This document shows, one piece after another, positions 8,384 to 17,622 of a stretch of DNA of 64,000 bases. This DNA is from CAWBRT01 sp963814745. Its GTDB lineage: Bacteria > Acidobacteriota > Terriglobia > Terriglobales > Acidobacteriaceae. The position numbers were made by a program, and so were the translations under genes. Below the pieces are notes generated by a model that worked only from the letters and a program-made list of their open reading frames with translations, did no database searches and had not been told where the DNA came from. The stretch is taken from the NCBI GenBank assembly GCA_963814745.1, contig CAWFEA010000018.1, positions 1 through 64,000 of the forward strand. Direction: 5' to 3'. Positions within the stretch are counted from its first letter, which is position 1; each line of letters begins with the position of its first letter.

Positions 8384-8577
8384 CAGGCTGCTGAGAAACT
8401 CCTGGAAGTGTCATCCTGAGGCCGCGCCGATTTTGCGCGGGGTCCCCGACAAGCCCGTTGTTGGCTTGTTGGGGCTGGCGACCGAAGGATCTGCTTTGCT
8501 TTAGCACGCGCAAACAGCAGATCCTTCGCTTCGCTCAGGACGACACCCTCGAAGAATACTTTTTTCAGCAGCCTGCC
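8382..8577. repeat. Long imperfect palindrome between convergent genes
   Basis: An inverted repeat of about 195 bases fills the gap between convergent pilD and rfbD. The outer arms are AGCAGGCTGCTGAG (8382-8395) and the mirrored TCAGCAGCCTGC (8565-8576). GTGTCATCCTGAG and GAAGGATCTGCT on the left reappear inverted as CTCAGGACGACAC and AGCAGATCCTTC on the right. The middle holds a GGGGTCCCC hairpin with arms 8444-8455 and 8463-8474. As DNA or RNA it could fold into one long cruciform or stem and may act as a bidirectional terminator. Related sequence occurs at 5720, 24870 and 42192. Confidence 0.8.
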
Positions 8578-8585
8578 AGGAAGTC

Positions 8586-9485
8586 TTACGCCAGGCTCTG
8601 CTCGAGCACCGACTCCATCGCCGCCCGCCACTCCGGCAACTGCAAGCCGAATCCCCGCCGCAGCTTTTCATTCGACAGCACCGAATTCCGCGGACGCCGC
8701 GCCGGCAGAGGATACTCCGAACTCGGGATTGGAACCAAGCGCGCCATTCGTCTTTCCGGATGCCGCGCCCGCGCCCGCCGCAGGAACTCCTCGGCGAAAC
8801 CGAACCAGGAAGTTTCGCCCCCGCAAGTCATGTGATAGAGCCCATATGCCGGACGCCCTTTTCGTTCCCCGCCGCTCTCTAAATCGATGCTGGCAAGAAT
8901 TGCCCGGGCGGTGGCGTCGGCGATAGCGGGCGCCGAAGTTGGAGCGCCAATCTGATCGTCAACGATGCGAAGCTCCTCCCGTTCCCACGCCAGCCGAAGA
9001 ATCGTTTGCAAAAAATTTGTGCCGTGGGCGGCATAGACCCAGCTTGTGCGGAAGATATAATGTCGCCCGCCGGCTGCGGCCACCGCCTTCTCCCCGGCCA
9101 GCTTCGATTTCCCATACACGTTGATCGGCTTGGGCTCGTCGGCTTCAAACCACGGCGATGGCTTGCTTCCGTCAAACACGTAGTCGGTGGAATAGTGGAT
9201 GAGCAGAGCGCCGCGGCGCGCCGCTTCTTCGGCCAGCACCCCTGGCGCGATGCCATTGACGGCCATTGCCAGTTCCGGCTCCGACTCCGCCCGGTCCACC
9301 GCCGTATAGGCCGCCGCGTTCACCACCACCTCCGGGCAAGTGCGCCGCATCAGCTCCCTGATCGTCGCCGGCTTCGCCAGGTTCACCGACTCTTGATCGG
9401 CCAGTGCAAGCTCGCCCAGCGGAGCCAAAGTTCTTTGCAGCTCCACTCCAACCTGGCCCAAGTGCCCCACCACCAGTAGCTTCAT
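8586..9485 (-). CDS. rfbD: dTDP-4-dehydrorhamnose reductase
   Basis: Last enzyme of dTDP-L-rhamnose synthesis, reducing dTDP-4-keto-L-rhamnose with NAD(P)H. The 299-residue short-chain-dehydrogenase fold has the nucleotide-binding GHLGQVG at residues 7-13, HYSTDYVFDG at 97-106 and the catalytic YGKSK at 124-128 (Tyr124, Lys128). It is the last gene of the rfbB-rfbA-rfbC-rfbD operon on the minus strand; its start overlaps the rfbC stop by 4 bp. Length and motifs are typical. Confidence 0.95.
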   Translation of the reverse strand: MKLLVVGHLGQVGVELQRTLAPLGELALADQESVNLAKPATIRELMRRTCPEVVVNAAAYTAVDRAESEPELAMAVNGIAPGVLAEEAARRGALLIHYSTDYVFDGSKPSPWFEADEPKPINVYGKSKLAGEKAVAAAGGRHYIFRTSWVYAAHGTNFLQTILRLAWEREELRIVDDQIGAPTSAPAIADATARAILASIDLESGGERKGRPAYGLYHMTCGGETSWFGFAEEFLRRARARHPERRMARLVPIPSSEYPLPARRPRNSVLSNEKLRRGFGLQLPEWRAAMESVLEQSLA

Positions 9486-10063
9486 CGCCCGCGCCCCGCC
9501 GTCTTCAGCACCGCCTCATCTTCGTAAACCTCGGCCTCTGAGAAAAGCGCGCCCGCTCTGTCCTTTTCGGAGACGATCGCATCCTCCGGCTTCACTCCCC
9601 AGTCGATACCAATTTCGGGATCGTTCCAGACAATCGTCCGCTCGAACTCGGGCGTATAGTAGTGCGTAGTCTTATAGAGAAAATCCGCGCTTTCGCTCAG
9701 CACCGCGAAGCCATGGGCAAACCCCGCCGGTATCCAGAGCGCTCGATAATCTTGGCCGGAGAGTCTCACCGCCACATGGCGGCCGAAGGTCGGCGACCAC
9801 CGGCGCAAATCCACCGCCGCGTCCAGCACCTCCCCGCGAACCACCCGCAGCAGCTTTCCCTGCGCCTGCCGCACCTGGTAATGCAAGCCGCGGATCACAT
9901 TGCGTTTCGAAGTCGAAAGATTGTCCTGCACGAAACCATGCTGCAACCCCAGCGACGCGAACACCCGCTGGTTGTAGCTTTCCAGAAACGCGCCACGGTC
10001 GTCCCGATAAACTTGCGCCTCCACCAGCAAGACATCGGGAATAGCGCAAGGCACAACTTTCAC
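9482..10063 (-). CDS. rfbC: dTDP-4-dehydrorhamnose 3,5-epimerase
   Basis: Cupin-fold epimerase converting dTDP-4-keto-6-deoxyglucose to dTDP-4-keto-L-rhamnose. The 193-residue protein shows the family motifs DDRGAFLESY (21-30), the active-site VIRGLHYQ with His61, IPAGFAHGFAVLSE (111-124) and the final NDPEIGIDW segment. It overlaps rfbD by 4 bp downstream and rfbA by 4 bp upstream, so translation of the three genes is coupled. Confidence 0.96.
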   Translation of the reverse strand: MKVVPCAIPDVLLVEAQVYRDDRGAFLESYNQRVFASLGLQHGFVQDNLSTSKRNVIRGLHYQVRQAQGKLLRVVRGEVLDAAVDLRRWSPTFGRHVAVRLSGQDYRALWIPAGFAHGFAVLSESADFLYKTTHYYTPEFERTIVWNDPEIGIDWGVKPEDAIVSEKDRAGALFSEAEVYEDEAVLKTAGRGR

Positions 10064-10962
10064 AACTGTTCCCCCGCCGTTTTCCGCACCGCAAACTCTT
10101 GCAGGGTTGTCCGCAGATAATCCGCGTAAGCATTCTTCGCCATTCCCGCGATCGATCTCTCCAATTGCTCGGGACTGATCAAGCCGCAGCGCAGGGCCAC
10201 TTCTTCCGGACAGGCCACCTTCAGTCCTTGGCGCAGCTCCATGGTTCGAATAAACACCGTCGCTTCGAACATGGCTTCATAGGTTCCGGTATCGAGCCAA
10301 GCCATGCCCCTGCCCATGCGCTCCACCCGCAGCCGCCCCGCCTTGAGATATGCCAGGTTCACATCGGTGATTTCCAATTCGCCCCGCTTCGAAGGCCGCA
10401 GCGACTCGGCAATGGCGACGACCTCGTTATCGTAAAAATAAAGGCCGGTCACCGCGTAGCGCGACTTCGGGACCGCCGGTTTCTCTTCAATCGAAATCGC
10501 GCGGCCCGCCTCGTCGAACGCTACCACTCCGTAGCGCTCCGGATCGGTCACCGGGTAGGCGAAAACGGTCGCTCCCGTGGTGATGGAGGCGGCGCGCCGC
10601 AGCATCCGCGTCAGGTCCTGCCCATAGAAAATGTTGTCGCCCAGCACCAGCGAACACGCTTCCGCGCCGATGAAATCCTTGCCGATGAGAAACGCCTGCG
10701 CCAACCCCCCCGGGGCCGGCTGAACCTGGTAGCTGATGTTCAGGCCCCATTGCGAGCCGTCGCCGAGCAACTCCGCGAAACGCGGCGTATCGGCCGGAGT
10801 GGAAATGACCAGCAGGTCAACGATCCCCGCCAGCATCAGGGTGCTGAGCGGGTAGTAGATCATGGGCTTGTCGTAGACAGGCAAAAGCTGCTTGGAAACG
10901 CACTGGGTCGCGGGGTACAGTCGAGTTCCCGAACCGCCCGCCAGAATTATGCCCCGCACCAA
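10060..10962 (-). CDS. rfbA: Glucose-1-phosphate thymidylyltransferase
   Basis: First step of dTDP-rhamnose synthesis: dTTP plus glucose-1-phosphate gives dTDP-glucose. The 300-residue protein has the nucleotidyltransferase signature GGSGTRLYP at 9-17, the KQLLPVYDKPMIYYPLS motif at 24-40, and the VLGDNIFYG and EEKPAVPKS segments. It overlaps the end of rfbB by 16 bp and the start of rfbC by 4 bp. The start chosen gives the canonical N-terminus of the family. Confidence 0.96.
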   Translation of the reverse strand: MVRGIILAGGSGTRLYPATQCVSKQLLPVYDKPMIYYPLSTLMLAGIVDLLVISTPADTPRFAELLGDGSQWGLNISYQVQPAPGGLAQAFLIGKDFIGAEACSLVLGDNIFYGQDLTRMLRRAASITTGATVFAYPVTDPERYGVVAFDEAGRAISIEEKPAVPKSRYAVTGLYFYDNEVVAIAESLRPSKRGELEITDVNLAYLKAGRLRVERMGRGMAWLDTGTYEAMFEATVFIRTMELRQGLKVACPEEVALRCGLISPEQLERSIAGMAKNAYADYLRTTLQEFAVRKTAGEQL

Positions 10963-12030
10963 GTTCTCCTGTCGCCGTAGTTCAGTTCAATCCAGCTCTG
11001 ATAAGCGCCCGATTGCACGTCCTGCACCCAGGCCTGATTCTCCAGATACCAGCCAACCGTTCGCCGCAATCCGGTCTCAAAAGTCTCCCTCGGCGTCCAT
11101 CCCAGCTCGCCCGTAATCTTGCCGGTGTCCATCGCGTACCGCCGATCGTGTCCGGGGCGGTCTTCGACGAATCTGATCAGCGCCGAATAATCGCCGATTT
11201 CCGTGCTCGGTTGTAACTCGTTCAACAGGCCGCAAACGCTCCGCACCACTTCGATGTTGCTCTTCTGGTTGCCGCCTCCGATATTGTAAGTCTCGCCGGG
11301 CCTGCCGTTCCCGAGCGTCTTGCTGATGGCATCGCAGTGGTCGTCGACATACAGCCAGTCGCGCACGTTGTCGCCCTCGCCATACACCGGTAGCGGCTTG
11401 CCTTCAACCGCGTTCAGGATCATCAGCGGAATCAGCTTCTCCGGGAACTGCCTCGGGCCATAGTTGTTGGAGCAGTTCGTGATCGTCACCGATAAACCGT
11501 AGGTTGGTGCTAGGCGCGCACAAGGTGGTCGCTCGCCGCCTTGGAGGCCGAGTAGGGACTGCTGGGATCGTATCGAGTCTCCTCGATAAAGAATCCCCCG
11601 GTCCCAGCGAACCGTACACCTCATCGGTCGAGACGTGCAGAAAGCGGAAGCCTTCGCGCCGCCGCCCAGGCAGCGATCTCCAGTACCCGAGCGCCGCTTC
11701 CAGCAATTGGAAGGTGCCGGCAACGTTGGTTCTTATGAACTCCGCCGGGCCGGCGATGGAGCGGTCAACATGACTTTCCGCTGCGAAGTGTACGATGGCC
11801 TGCGGCTGGTATTGAGCCAGGGTCTCCGCCAAAGCTTGGGCGTCGTTGATATCGCCGCGGACGAAGACGTGCCTCGGGTCGTGCTGCAGGCCGGCCAGAT
11901 TTTTCAGGTTGCCCGCATAGGTTAGCTTGTCGTAGTTGATGATCTTCCCGGCGCTCTGGCTGATCAGTTGGAGGACGAAGTTCGACCCTATGAACCCCGC
12001 TCCGCCGGTCACAAAAATGCAATCAAACAT
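10947..12030 (-). CDS. rfbB: dTDP-glucose 4,6-dehydratase (two apparent single-base deletions)
   Basis: Extended-SDR enzyme making dTDP-4-keto-6-deoxyglucose. The N-terminal part (from 12030) has TGGAGFIGSN at 8-17 and the active-site STDEVYG near 134-140. Coding sense then jumps frames. From the C-run at 11595-11599 (one base short) the conserved GFFIEETRYDPSSPYSASK, with the YxxxK motif, continues in a second frame. Near 11510/11511 another missing base moves it to the third frame, TYGLSVTITNCSNNYGPRQ and onward to the stop at 10947. Repaired, the protein is about 361 residues, normal for RfbB. The other three operon genes are intact, so sequence error is more likely than decay. Confidence 0.9.
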
Positions 12031-12243
12031 ATCGCCAACCGCGCTATCTATTCGCTCTCGAAGTTTTGCGGCAACTGCCGTTCACCTTTCCGGCTCGCAT
12101 GCAGCAACCTAGTCTAGCCTATCACTAGCGTGCTGTTTCCGAATTTCGCGCCATTTGCCTTGAGCGTGTTTCATAAATGGTGCTTTGAAGGGGCATGGCT
12201 TTAGCCATGCCGTCCCGAGCCAGAAAAATGTGGCGCGGGTGGC

Positions 12244-12270
12244 CCAGAGTTGGCGCGGTTCCAACTCTGG
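12244..12270. repeat. Short dispersed palindrome
   Basis: CCAGAGTTGG (12244-12253) and CCAACTCTGG (12261-12270) form a perfect 10-bp inverted repeat with a 7-base GC-rich loop. A near-identical copy, including the preceding GTGGCC, is at 25013-25039. It lies in the gap upstream of rfbB (-) and downstream of the PAP2-Wzi gene, where nothing else is seen. Confidence 0.7.
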
Positions 12271-12307
12271 GGATTACATGAGCCTCAGTATGCGCGTCTT
12301 AGTCTTG

Positions 12308-15155
12308 TTAGTTTCCCCGCCAGCGCCAGTTGGGGCGGTACTTCAACTCCACCGAAGTCGTGACGTCATGCTGCGGGCCGGTTGCCAGCAACGGAATATT
12401 CCAGCGTTCGAATTGCACGAAACTCGAGACGCTGAACGACTGCCGCAAGGGGAACTCGACCGTGACGCGGAAGTCATCCATGGTGTCGCCCCCGGTGATG
12501 AATTTCGGATCGCTAACCTGGTTGCGGAATGAGAACTGGATATTCGCCATCGGCGAAATCATGTACCGGCTGGTAAGAAAAAGTCCTTTGGCCTGCCTTC
12601 CAATCCAATTGCCGATAATCACTCCCTTGTTGGTGTTGCCGTCGCGAAAGGCGCCATTGAAGTAAAAAAACTGGCCGCCGGAGCCGCTGATCGCCGACTG
12701 CGCCGTCATCGGGGCTTCGGCGCGAAAATCGAGTTTGTGCAGGAATGGAAATTTGGCCAGATAAATACCCGGCATGATCGCCGACCGGGCTGGGGCGCTC
12801 AAAGGCGACGGGTCGTCGTCGGTAAAGAAGTCCCCGTATACGGTCAGCCAGTCTCGCACTCCGGGCACCCGGTAATTGAAATCGAATCCGCCCCGGCGAT
12901 CGCCCACATCCTGCGCGCTGCCCGGCAGCGAACCGAGAGGAGTCGAAGCATCGCCCACGCTGCTAAATCCGCTCCAAAAATAACCAAACGTCAGGGGATG
13001 TCCCGGGCATCCGTTCGGAAGATAACTGGAAGGGCAGAAACCGTCCTCCTTTCCGGCAAAGATCATGGTTCGGCTAAATCCCAGTTCCAGGTTAGGCGTG
13101 GGCTTAAGGGTCACCTTCTCGCCGTGAGTATAAGGACTATTGGGAAACTCGTGCCCCGACAACTTGCCGAAGAACGAGTCCAGCTTGACCGCTCCCAGAT
13201 ACCCGAAGATCCATGGCAGGCGTATGGGCGAAGTCTGCGATAAACGCGCCATGTAGATCGGCTCGGCATTATCACTGAACAGAAAGGGTCCGCTCACCGT
13301 CGGCCCCCACCATAAACTCTGCTTGCCCACGGTGATCGAAAACTTGCTGAACTGCACTCCCGCATAGCCTTCAATCAGGCGAAACACGTCGGTCCCGCTA
13401 TTGCCGTGCGGGATGCCCGGCCCGGGCGCCAACCCGTCAACCCCCGCCTCAAACTGCTGCACGCTTGGCGAGTACGCGGGGATCGCCGGAGCGTGCTCGA
13501 TACTCTCCGCGCCCATACATGACAAATCTGCCCGTGACCGCCGTACCGCTCACCCCGGAGATGTTGTTGTAGCCCTTCCAGTACGGCCGCCCATAATCGT
13601 CGTAGAGCGTTTGCCCAAAGTGGAAGCTGTCGTTGACCGGGGTTCCGCTGATGACCTGGGAGCGGGTGTAAAGCTCTTCGATCGCGATCGACTTCGCCGA
13701 CCGCGTGCTGGAACCCTCCAGGTTGTCCGCGAACTCCCGCTGCAGCACGTCGACGATCCGCGCTTCTTCCGAGCCGGCCCGCACCCGTTCGCTTCCCTCT
13801 TCCACCAGCCGCGCAATCTCGGAGCGCGTCCACGGGCGCTGGCCAAGAATTCCGCTGTCCACCGCCCCGGTCGCCATCAGCCTGTCCAGCAGCGGATAAA
13901 CATAGGAGTCCATCGGCACGTACGCGGACGCCACGAACCCGCTCCCGCCGGATTCCGTTTCCTTGGTTTTTACCACCGTTCCGATCGACTCGCCAGGCAG
14001 CTCCGGATTGTGATGGGCCTTATACACCTGCCTGCCGATCAGGTATCCGATCATGCTGCCCACCACCACGTCCGAGGGCGAATGCTGCTCACCCAGAACC
14101 CGCAACGAAGCCACCGTGCCGGCCGTGCCGTAGGCCAGCACATCGGTCAGCAAACCGGGATACTCGCGGGTGAAGACTGCCGCTGCCGCGAACGTCGCCA
14201 TCGCATGGTTGGACGGAAAAGCGTCGCCGGACTGAAACCACTGCCCCGGATGGCTGGAAGCGAACGGCTGTTCCCGCCGCGTAATCTGCTGGATGACGGT
14301 ATTGACGGCAAGCCCGTCGAGCATCGCCTCGCCCACCAGCCAGCCCGTCTCCCGCTGATGCGGATTCTTAAACGCCACTCCCGACAGGTACATCGCGCCC
14401 GACAAAGCCGCCGTGCCGTAGAGTCCGTAATTGGAGACGTCCTTGAAGCGCTTCACCGTGTTCGGCGTGCCCGGCAGATCGCTCACCGCCGCCCGGTCGG
14501 TCGCAATGAACCCCGCCGTTACCCCGAAAAACGGTACCAGCCACAGCGCATCTTTCGTCCTGACGTAGGCCGGGCTCGTCCAAATCGCAATCTGGTCCTT
14601 GAGCAGGTTCTTCGGCAAATCGCGCTCGAGTTGCGCCTCACGTTTCTCGGGCGGCTGCTGCGGCTCTCCGGGCAGCGGATTCTCCGTCTGCTCGTCGCCT
14701 GGCTTCGCCGAACCACCCTTCGTCTCCGTCGGCGCCGGGACAGATTTTGCTTCCGGCGCGCCCGGAACCTGGCTGGCACCCACGGCCTGGCCACTGCCCG
14801 CAGCTTGGTTGCCGCCCGCAGCTTGGCCGCCGGTTGCAGCTTGGCTGCTGCTTGAACCCTGGCTGCTGCCTGAACCTTGGCTGCCGCCTGAATTGGCCGG
14901 CTCCTTCGAGACCCGTTTCGCTCCCGGCTTTTCCGCGCCGCGTTTCGCTTTTTGCTTCTCCGGGACGCTTTTCCCTTCCGCATCCGCTAATGGATTCTTG
15001 GTACGCTCCGGCACGCCGGAATTCTGCTCAGATCCTTCCACCGCCGGCGAAGCTCCGGCCAAGGGATTTTGGGTTTGCTCTTGCGCGGCGGGGCTCGTCG
15101 AATATCCGAGAAGTAGCAGAGAAAAAATCCAGCACCCAACTCGATTGATCTTCAT
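12308..15155 (-). CDS. PAP2 phosphatase fused to a Wzi-like outer-membrane barrel (one apparent base insertion)
   Basis: One locus split by a frameshift. The N-terminal part (15155 to about 13500) has a signal peptide (1-24), a Ser/Gly/Gln-rich linker (about 85-165) and a PAP2 phosphatase domain. The PAP2 motifs are RREQPF (293-298), PSNHA (314-318) and SLRVLGEQHSPSD (350-362). Removing one base near 13499 joins GRFVMYGRGEY to EHAPAIPAYSPSVQQFEAG and restores about 395 more residues. These match the Wzi capsule-assembly family (GKQSLWWGP, periodic aromatic beta-strands, terminal YRPNWRWRG). The repaired protein is about 948 residues, exported, probably with the barrel in the outer membrane. 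The location between the rhamnose genes and a two-component pair suggests a role in surface polysaccharide. The domain pairing is inferred from motifs. Confidence 0.85.
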
Positions 15156-15422
15156 GAATCCATCACAATGCTTCAGCGCACCGGCCCTCCCCGAACCTTT
15201 GACGCCATAAAAGACCGCGGCCGCCAGACAATCAATAGGCCGCCGGGCACGCGTTCAGCGCGGAAAAGTCAGAATAGCACAAGCAATTTTGCCCGGCGGA
15301 GAATCGTGCGCTTCCGCCAGCGGGCCGATTGGGTGACGGCGCCCCTTCAAAACCGAACCCATGGTTGAACGAACTGGCAACTCAGGACGCAAGTAGAGTG
15401 AACGAACTTTGAACTCAGAACC

Positions 15423-16946
15423 CTAGGCGATGGGGAAGAAGGCGGAGAAGCAGGTGCCGGTGCGTCCCGCCCGGGTGACGCTGCGCAGGCGCATGCTTCC
15501 GCCGCTCTTCTCGACGATGCCGGAGGTGATCCATAAGCCGAGGCCGGTTCCCGCCTCGCCCTTGGTGGTGAAGAAGGGTTCGAGAACCCGGCCGCGAATG
15601 GCGGCGGGGATACCGGGTCCGTTGTCGGCGACGGTGACGCGCAATCCGCGCTGCCCGGTGCGCCAGTTTCTGGAAGCACAGGCGCACAGTTTGATCTTGC
15701 CGTGGTTTTGATCCATGGCTTCGACGGCATTGCCGAACAAATTGGCAAAGACCTGCCGTATCTCACTCGGCAGGCCGAGAAACTCCTCGTCGAAGCACAC
15801 CCGCTTTTCGACTTGAATGCCGGCCGCTTCGATTTTTCGTTCGAAGAGGGCGACGACGCCATCGAGGATTTCCAGGATATTAACCGCCACCGGCTTGGTC
15901 GATTCGCGCTGGAAGCTGAGCATGTGGCGCGTCATCTGGGTAACGCGGGCCAGTTCCTGAGCGGCCAGCTCGACGAAGCCGCGGATGGCTTCGGGGTCGG
16001 AGGACTGCTCGATCAGGTAGAGCAGATTGCCGACGGTGTCGAGCGGGTTGTGGATTTCGTGCGCCAGGCTAGCGGCAAGACGTCCGGTGATGGCCAGCCT
16101 TTCGCTGTCGCGAACCGCTTTCTCGGCCTTGCGCTTCTCGCTGACGTCGTGGAAGACGAGGACGACGCCGGTGATTTCGCCGTCTTTGTTGCGAATGGGA
16201 GCGGCGCTGTCCTCGATCGGGTATTCGATTCCGTCGCGGCTGATGAGGGCGGTGTGATTCGCCAAGCCCACGATCTGCTCCAGGCGAAGCACTCTGGAGA
16301 CCGGGCTTTCCGGCGGCTTGCGGGTCTCTTCGTGGACGATGTTGAATACCGACGGCAAATCTTTTCCCTGGGCTTCGGCGATCGGCCAGCCGCTGAGCTT
16401 CTGGGCGATGTCATTCATAAACATGATTTTGCCGGTCGCGTCGGTGGAGATGACGGCGTCGCCGATGCTGCGCAGAGTGGTTTTCCAGCGCTGCTCGCTC
16501 GCGGCCAGCGCCGCCTTGCCTGCTAGTAAAGCCAGCTCTTTTTCCGCGGCTGCACGCCGTTCGCGATTGCGGCGGTAGCGCTCGGCGAGGACGCTTATGC
16601 CCGCGCCCATGAGGCAGAAAATAGCCAGACCGACCGCCTCGCCAGAATTGGCGATGGCGAAGCTTCCCACCGGGGGCAGAAGAAAATAATCGACCGCGAG
16701 CGCGCTCAAGGCGGTGGCGGCCAAACCGGCTGATTGGCCGGCCAGCACAGCCACCAGGGCTACCGCCGGGTAGAAGGTGATATACGGCGGAAATCCGGCG
16801 TGCAGGGCTCTGACCATGGCCAGATGCCAGACGAGCGCCACCAGCACCGCGACGGCGGCAAGCAGGTAGCGAGCAAAGGGTCGATTGAGCAAGCCGGGAC
16901 CTCTGGCCAAAAAAGACTCGGGAGTGGGCTTCCCGACAGCAACCAA
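15423..16946 (-). CDS. Membrane sensor histidine kinase (DUF4118-PAS-HisKA-HATPase)
   Basis: 507-residue sensor kinase. Residues about 24-120 form four transmembrane helices of the KdpD/DUF4118 type. A PAS domain follows (about 150-270, with IGDAVISTDATGKIMFMN), then a HisKA dimerisation domain whose phospho-acceptor is His296 in AHEIHNPL, and an HATPase domain with the N-box NAVEAMD (Asn406), DNGPGIP (441-447) and GTGLGLWI (466-473). All catalytic residues are intact. The gene starts 2 bp after the response-regulator stop, so the two form an operon and presumably a signalling pair. The signal is not deducible. Confidence 0.92.
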   Translation of the reverse strand: MVAVGKPTPESFLARGPGLLNRPFARYLLAAVAVLVALVWHLAMVRALHAGFPPYITFYPAVALVAVLAGQSAGLAATALSALAVDYFLLPPVGSFAIANSGEAVGLAIFCLMGAGISVLAERYRRNRERRAAAEKELALLAGKAALAASEQRWKTTLRSIGDAVISTDATGKIMFMNDIAQKLSGWPIAEAQGKDLPSVFNIVHEETRKPPESPVSRVLRLEQIVGLANHTALISRDGIEYPIEDSAAPIRNKDGEITGVVLVFHDVSEKRKAEKAVRDSERLAITGRLAASLAHEIHNPLDTVGNLLYLIEQSSDPEAIRGFVELAAQELARVTQMTRHMLSFQRESTKPVAVNILEILDGVVALFERKIEAAGIQVEKRVCFDEEFLGLPSEIRQVFANLFGNAVEAMDQNHGKIKLCACASRNWRTGQRGLRVTVADNGPGIPAAIRGRVLEPFFTTKGEAGTGLGLWITSGIVEKSGGSMRLRSVTRAGRTGTCFSAFFPIA

Positions 16947-16948
16947 TT

Positions 16949-17323
16949 CTACAGGAGAAAGCTTGCGGCCATCAGGAGAGAAGCTTCTTCGAGGGCGGTG
17001 AAAAGCGCGTCGGGGTGCTCGCCTTTGACGGCGAAGCCATCGACGTGCCGCATGACGTCATCGGGAAACTGGACGTAGGCGGAAAAGAGAAGAATCTTGA
17101 CTCCGGGGTCGATGCGCTTGAGGGCGGCGGCAACCTCGTCGCCATTCATCTCGGGCATGGCGTAGTCGAGGACGACGGCGGAAACGGGATGAGCGGCGAA
17201 CAACTCCAGGCCTTCGCGCCCGCTGGTGGCGGTGAGCACCTCGTAGCCTCGAGTCTCAAGCAGCAGTTTGCGGACCCGCAGGCCGATGGGCTCGTCGTCA
17301 ATGCAGAGGATCGTACCGTTCAT
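16949..17323 (-). CDS. Single-domain response regulator
   Basis: A stand-alone receiver (CheY-like) of 124 residues without an output domain. It carries the acidic pocket DDE at 9-11, the phospho-acceptor Asp53 in VVLDYAMPEMNG, Ser81 and Lys100. The usual KP pair reads KG. The open frame extends to 17422, but the extra N-terminal residues look non-coding, so Met at 17323, directly before the first receiver strand, was chosen. It lies 2 bp upstream of the histidine kinase in the same operon. Without an output domain it probably acts by protein contact or in a phosphorelay. Confidence 0.88.
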   Translation of the reverse strand: MNGTILCIDDEPIGLRVRKLLLETRGYEVLTATSGREGLELFAAHPVSAVVLDYAMPEMNGDEVAAALKRIDPGVKILLFSAYVQFPDDVMRHVDGFAVKGEHPDALFTALEEASLLMAASFLL

Positions 17324-17622
17324 CGTCGAGCGTCTCACCACCCCAACCCGCGCAACCGCAGGGTGCGTCGGCTTTGTCTTGCTATCTTTCGGCTTATCAC
17401 TCCGCGCGCGCCAAGGGAGCACGAGATCGAGTGATGCGAATCACAAATTAGGCGTAATGCCTCGGAAATAGGACAATTACCACAAGCATTTTACTTCATC
17501 CAAGGCCGCCGCCGCGCCGCAACCGGGCAAAGAAGCTTCCAACCGCCGCCGGATTGAGCTAGCATAGCAGCCAGAGTTTCACCTGAACCAAGGCTGATGT
17601 GTGCGCGGCAAAGGAGGGCAAA
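17324..17622. other. Divergent intergenic region
   Basis: About 300 bases between the start of the response-regulator operon (-) and the cyclopropane synthase gene (+). It must hold both promoters, but no clear -35/-10 pair stands out. There is a strong ribosome-binding site, AAGGAGG, at 17611-17617 for the rightward gene. No gene or repeat is seen. Confidence 0.5.

Noticed and set aside
10947..11723. Separate gene for the C-terminal half of rfbB
   Set aside because: Its first 70 residues are nonsense relative to the family, whereas conserved RfbB sequence continues across frames; it is one broken gene.
12308..13525. Independent Wzi gene
   Set aside because: The nominal start lies inside the coding sense of the upstream frame, no binding site precedes it, and one base removal joins the frames smoothly.
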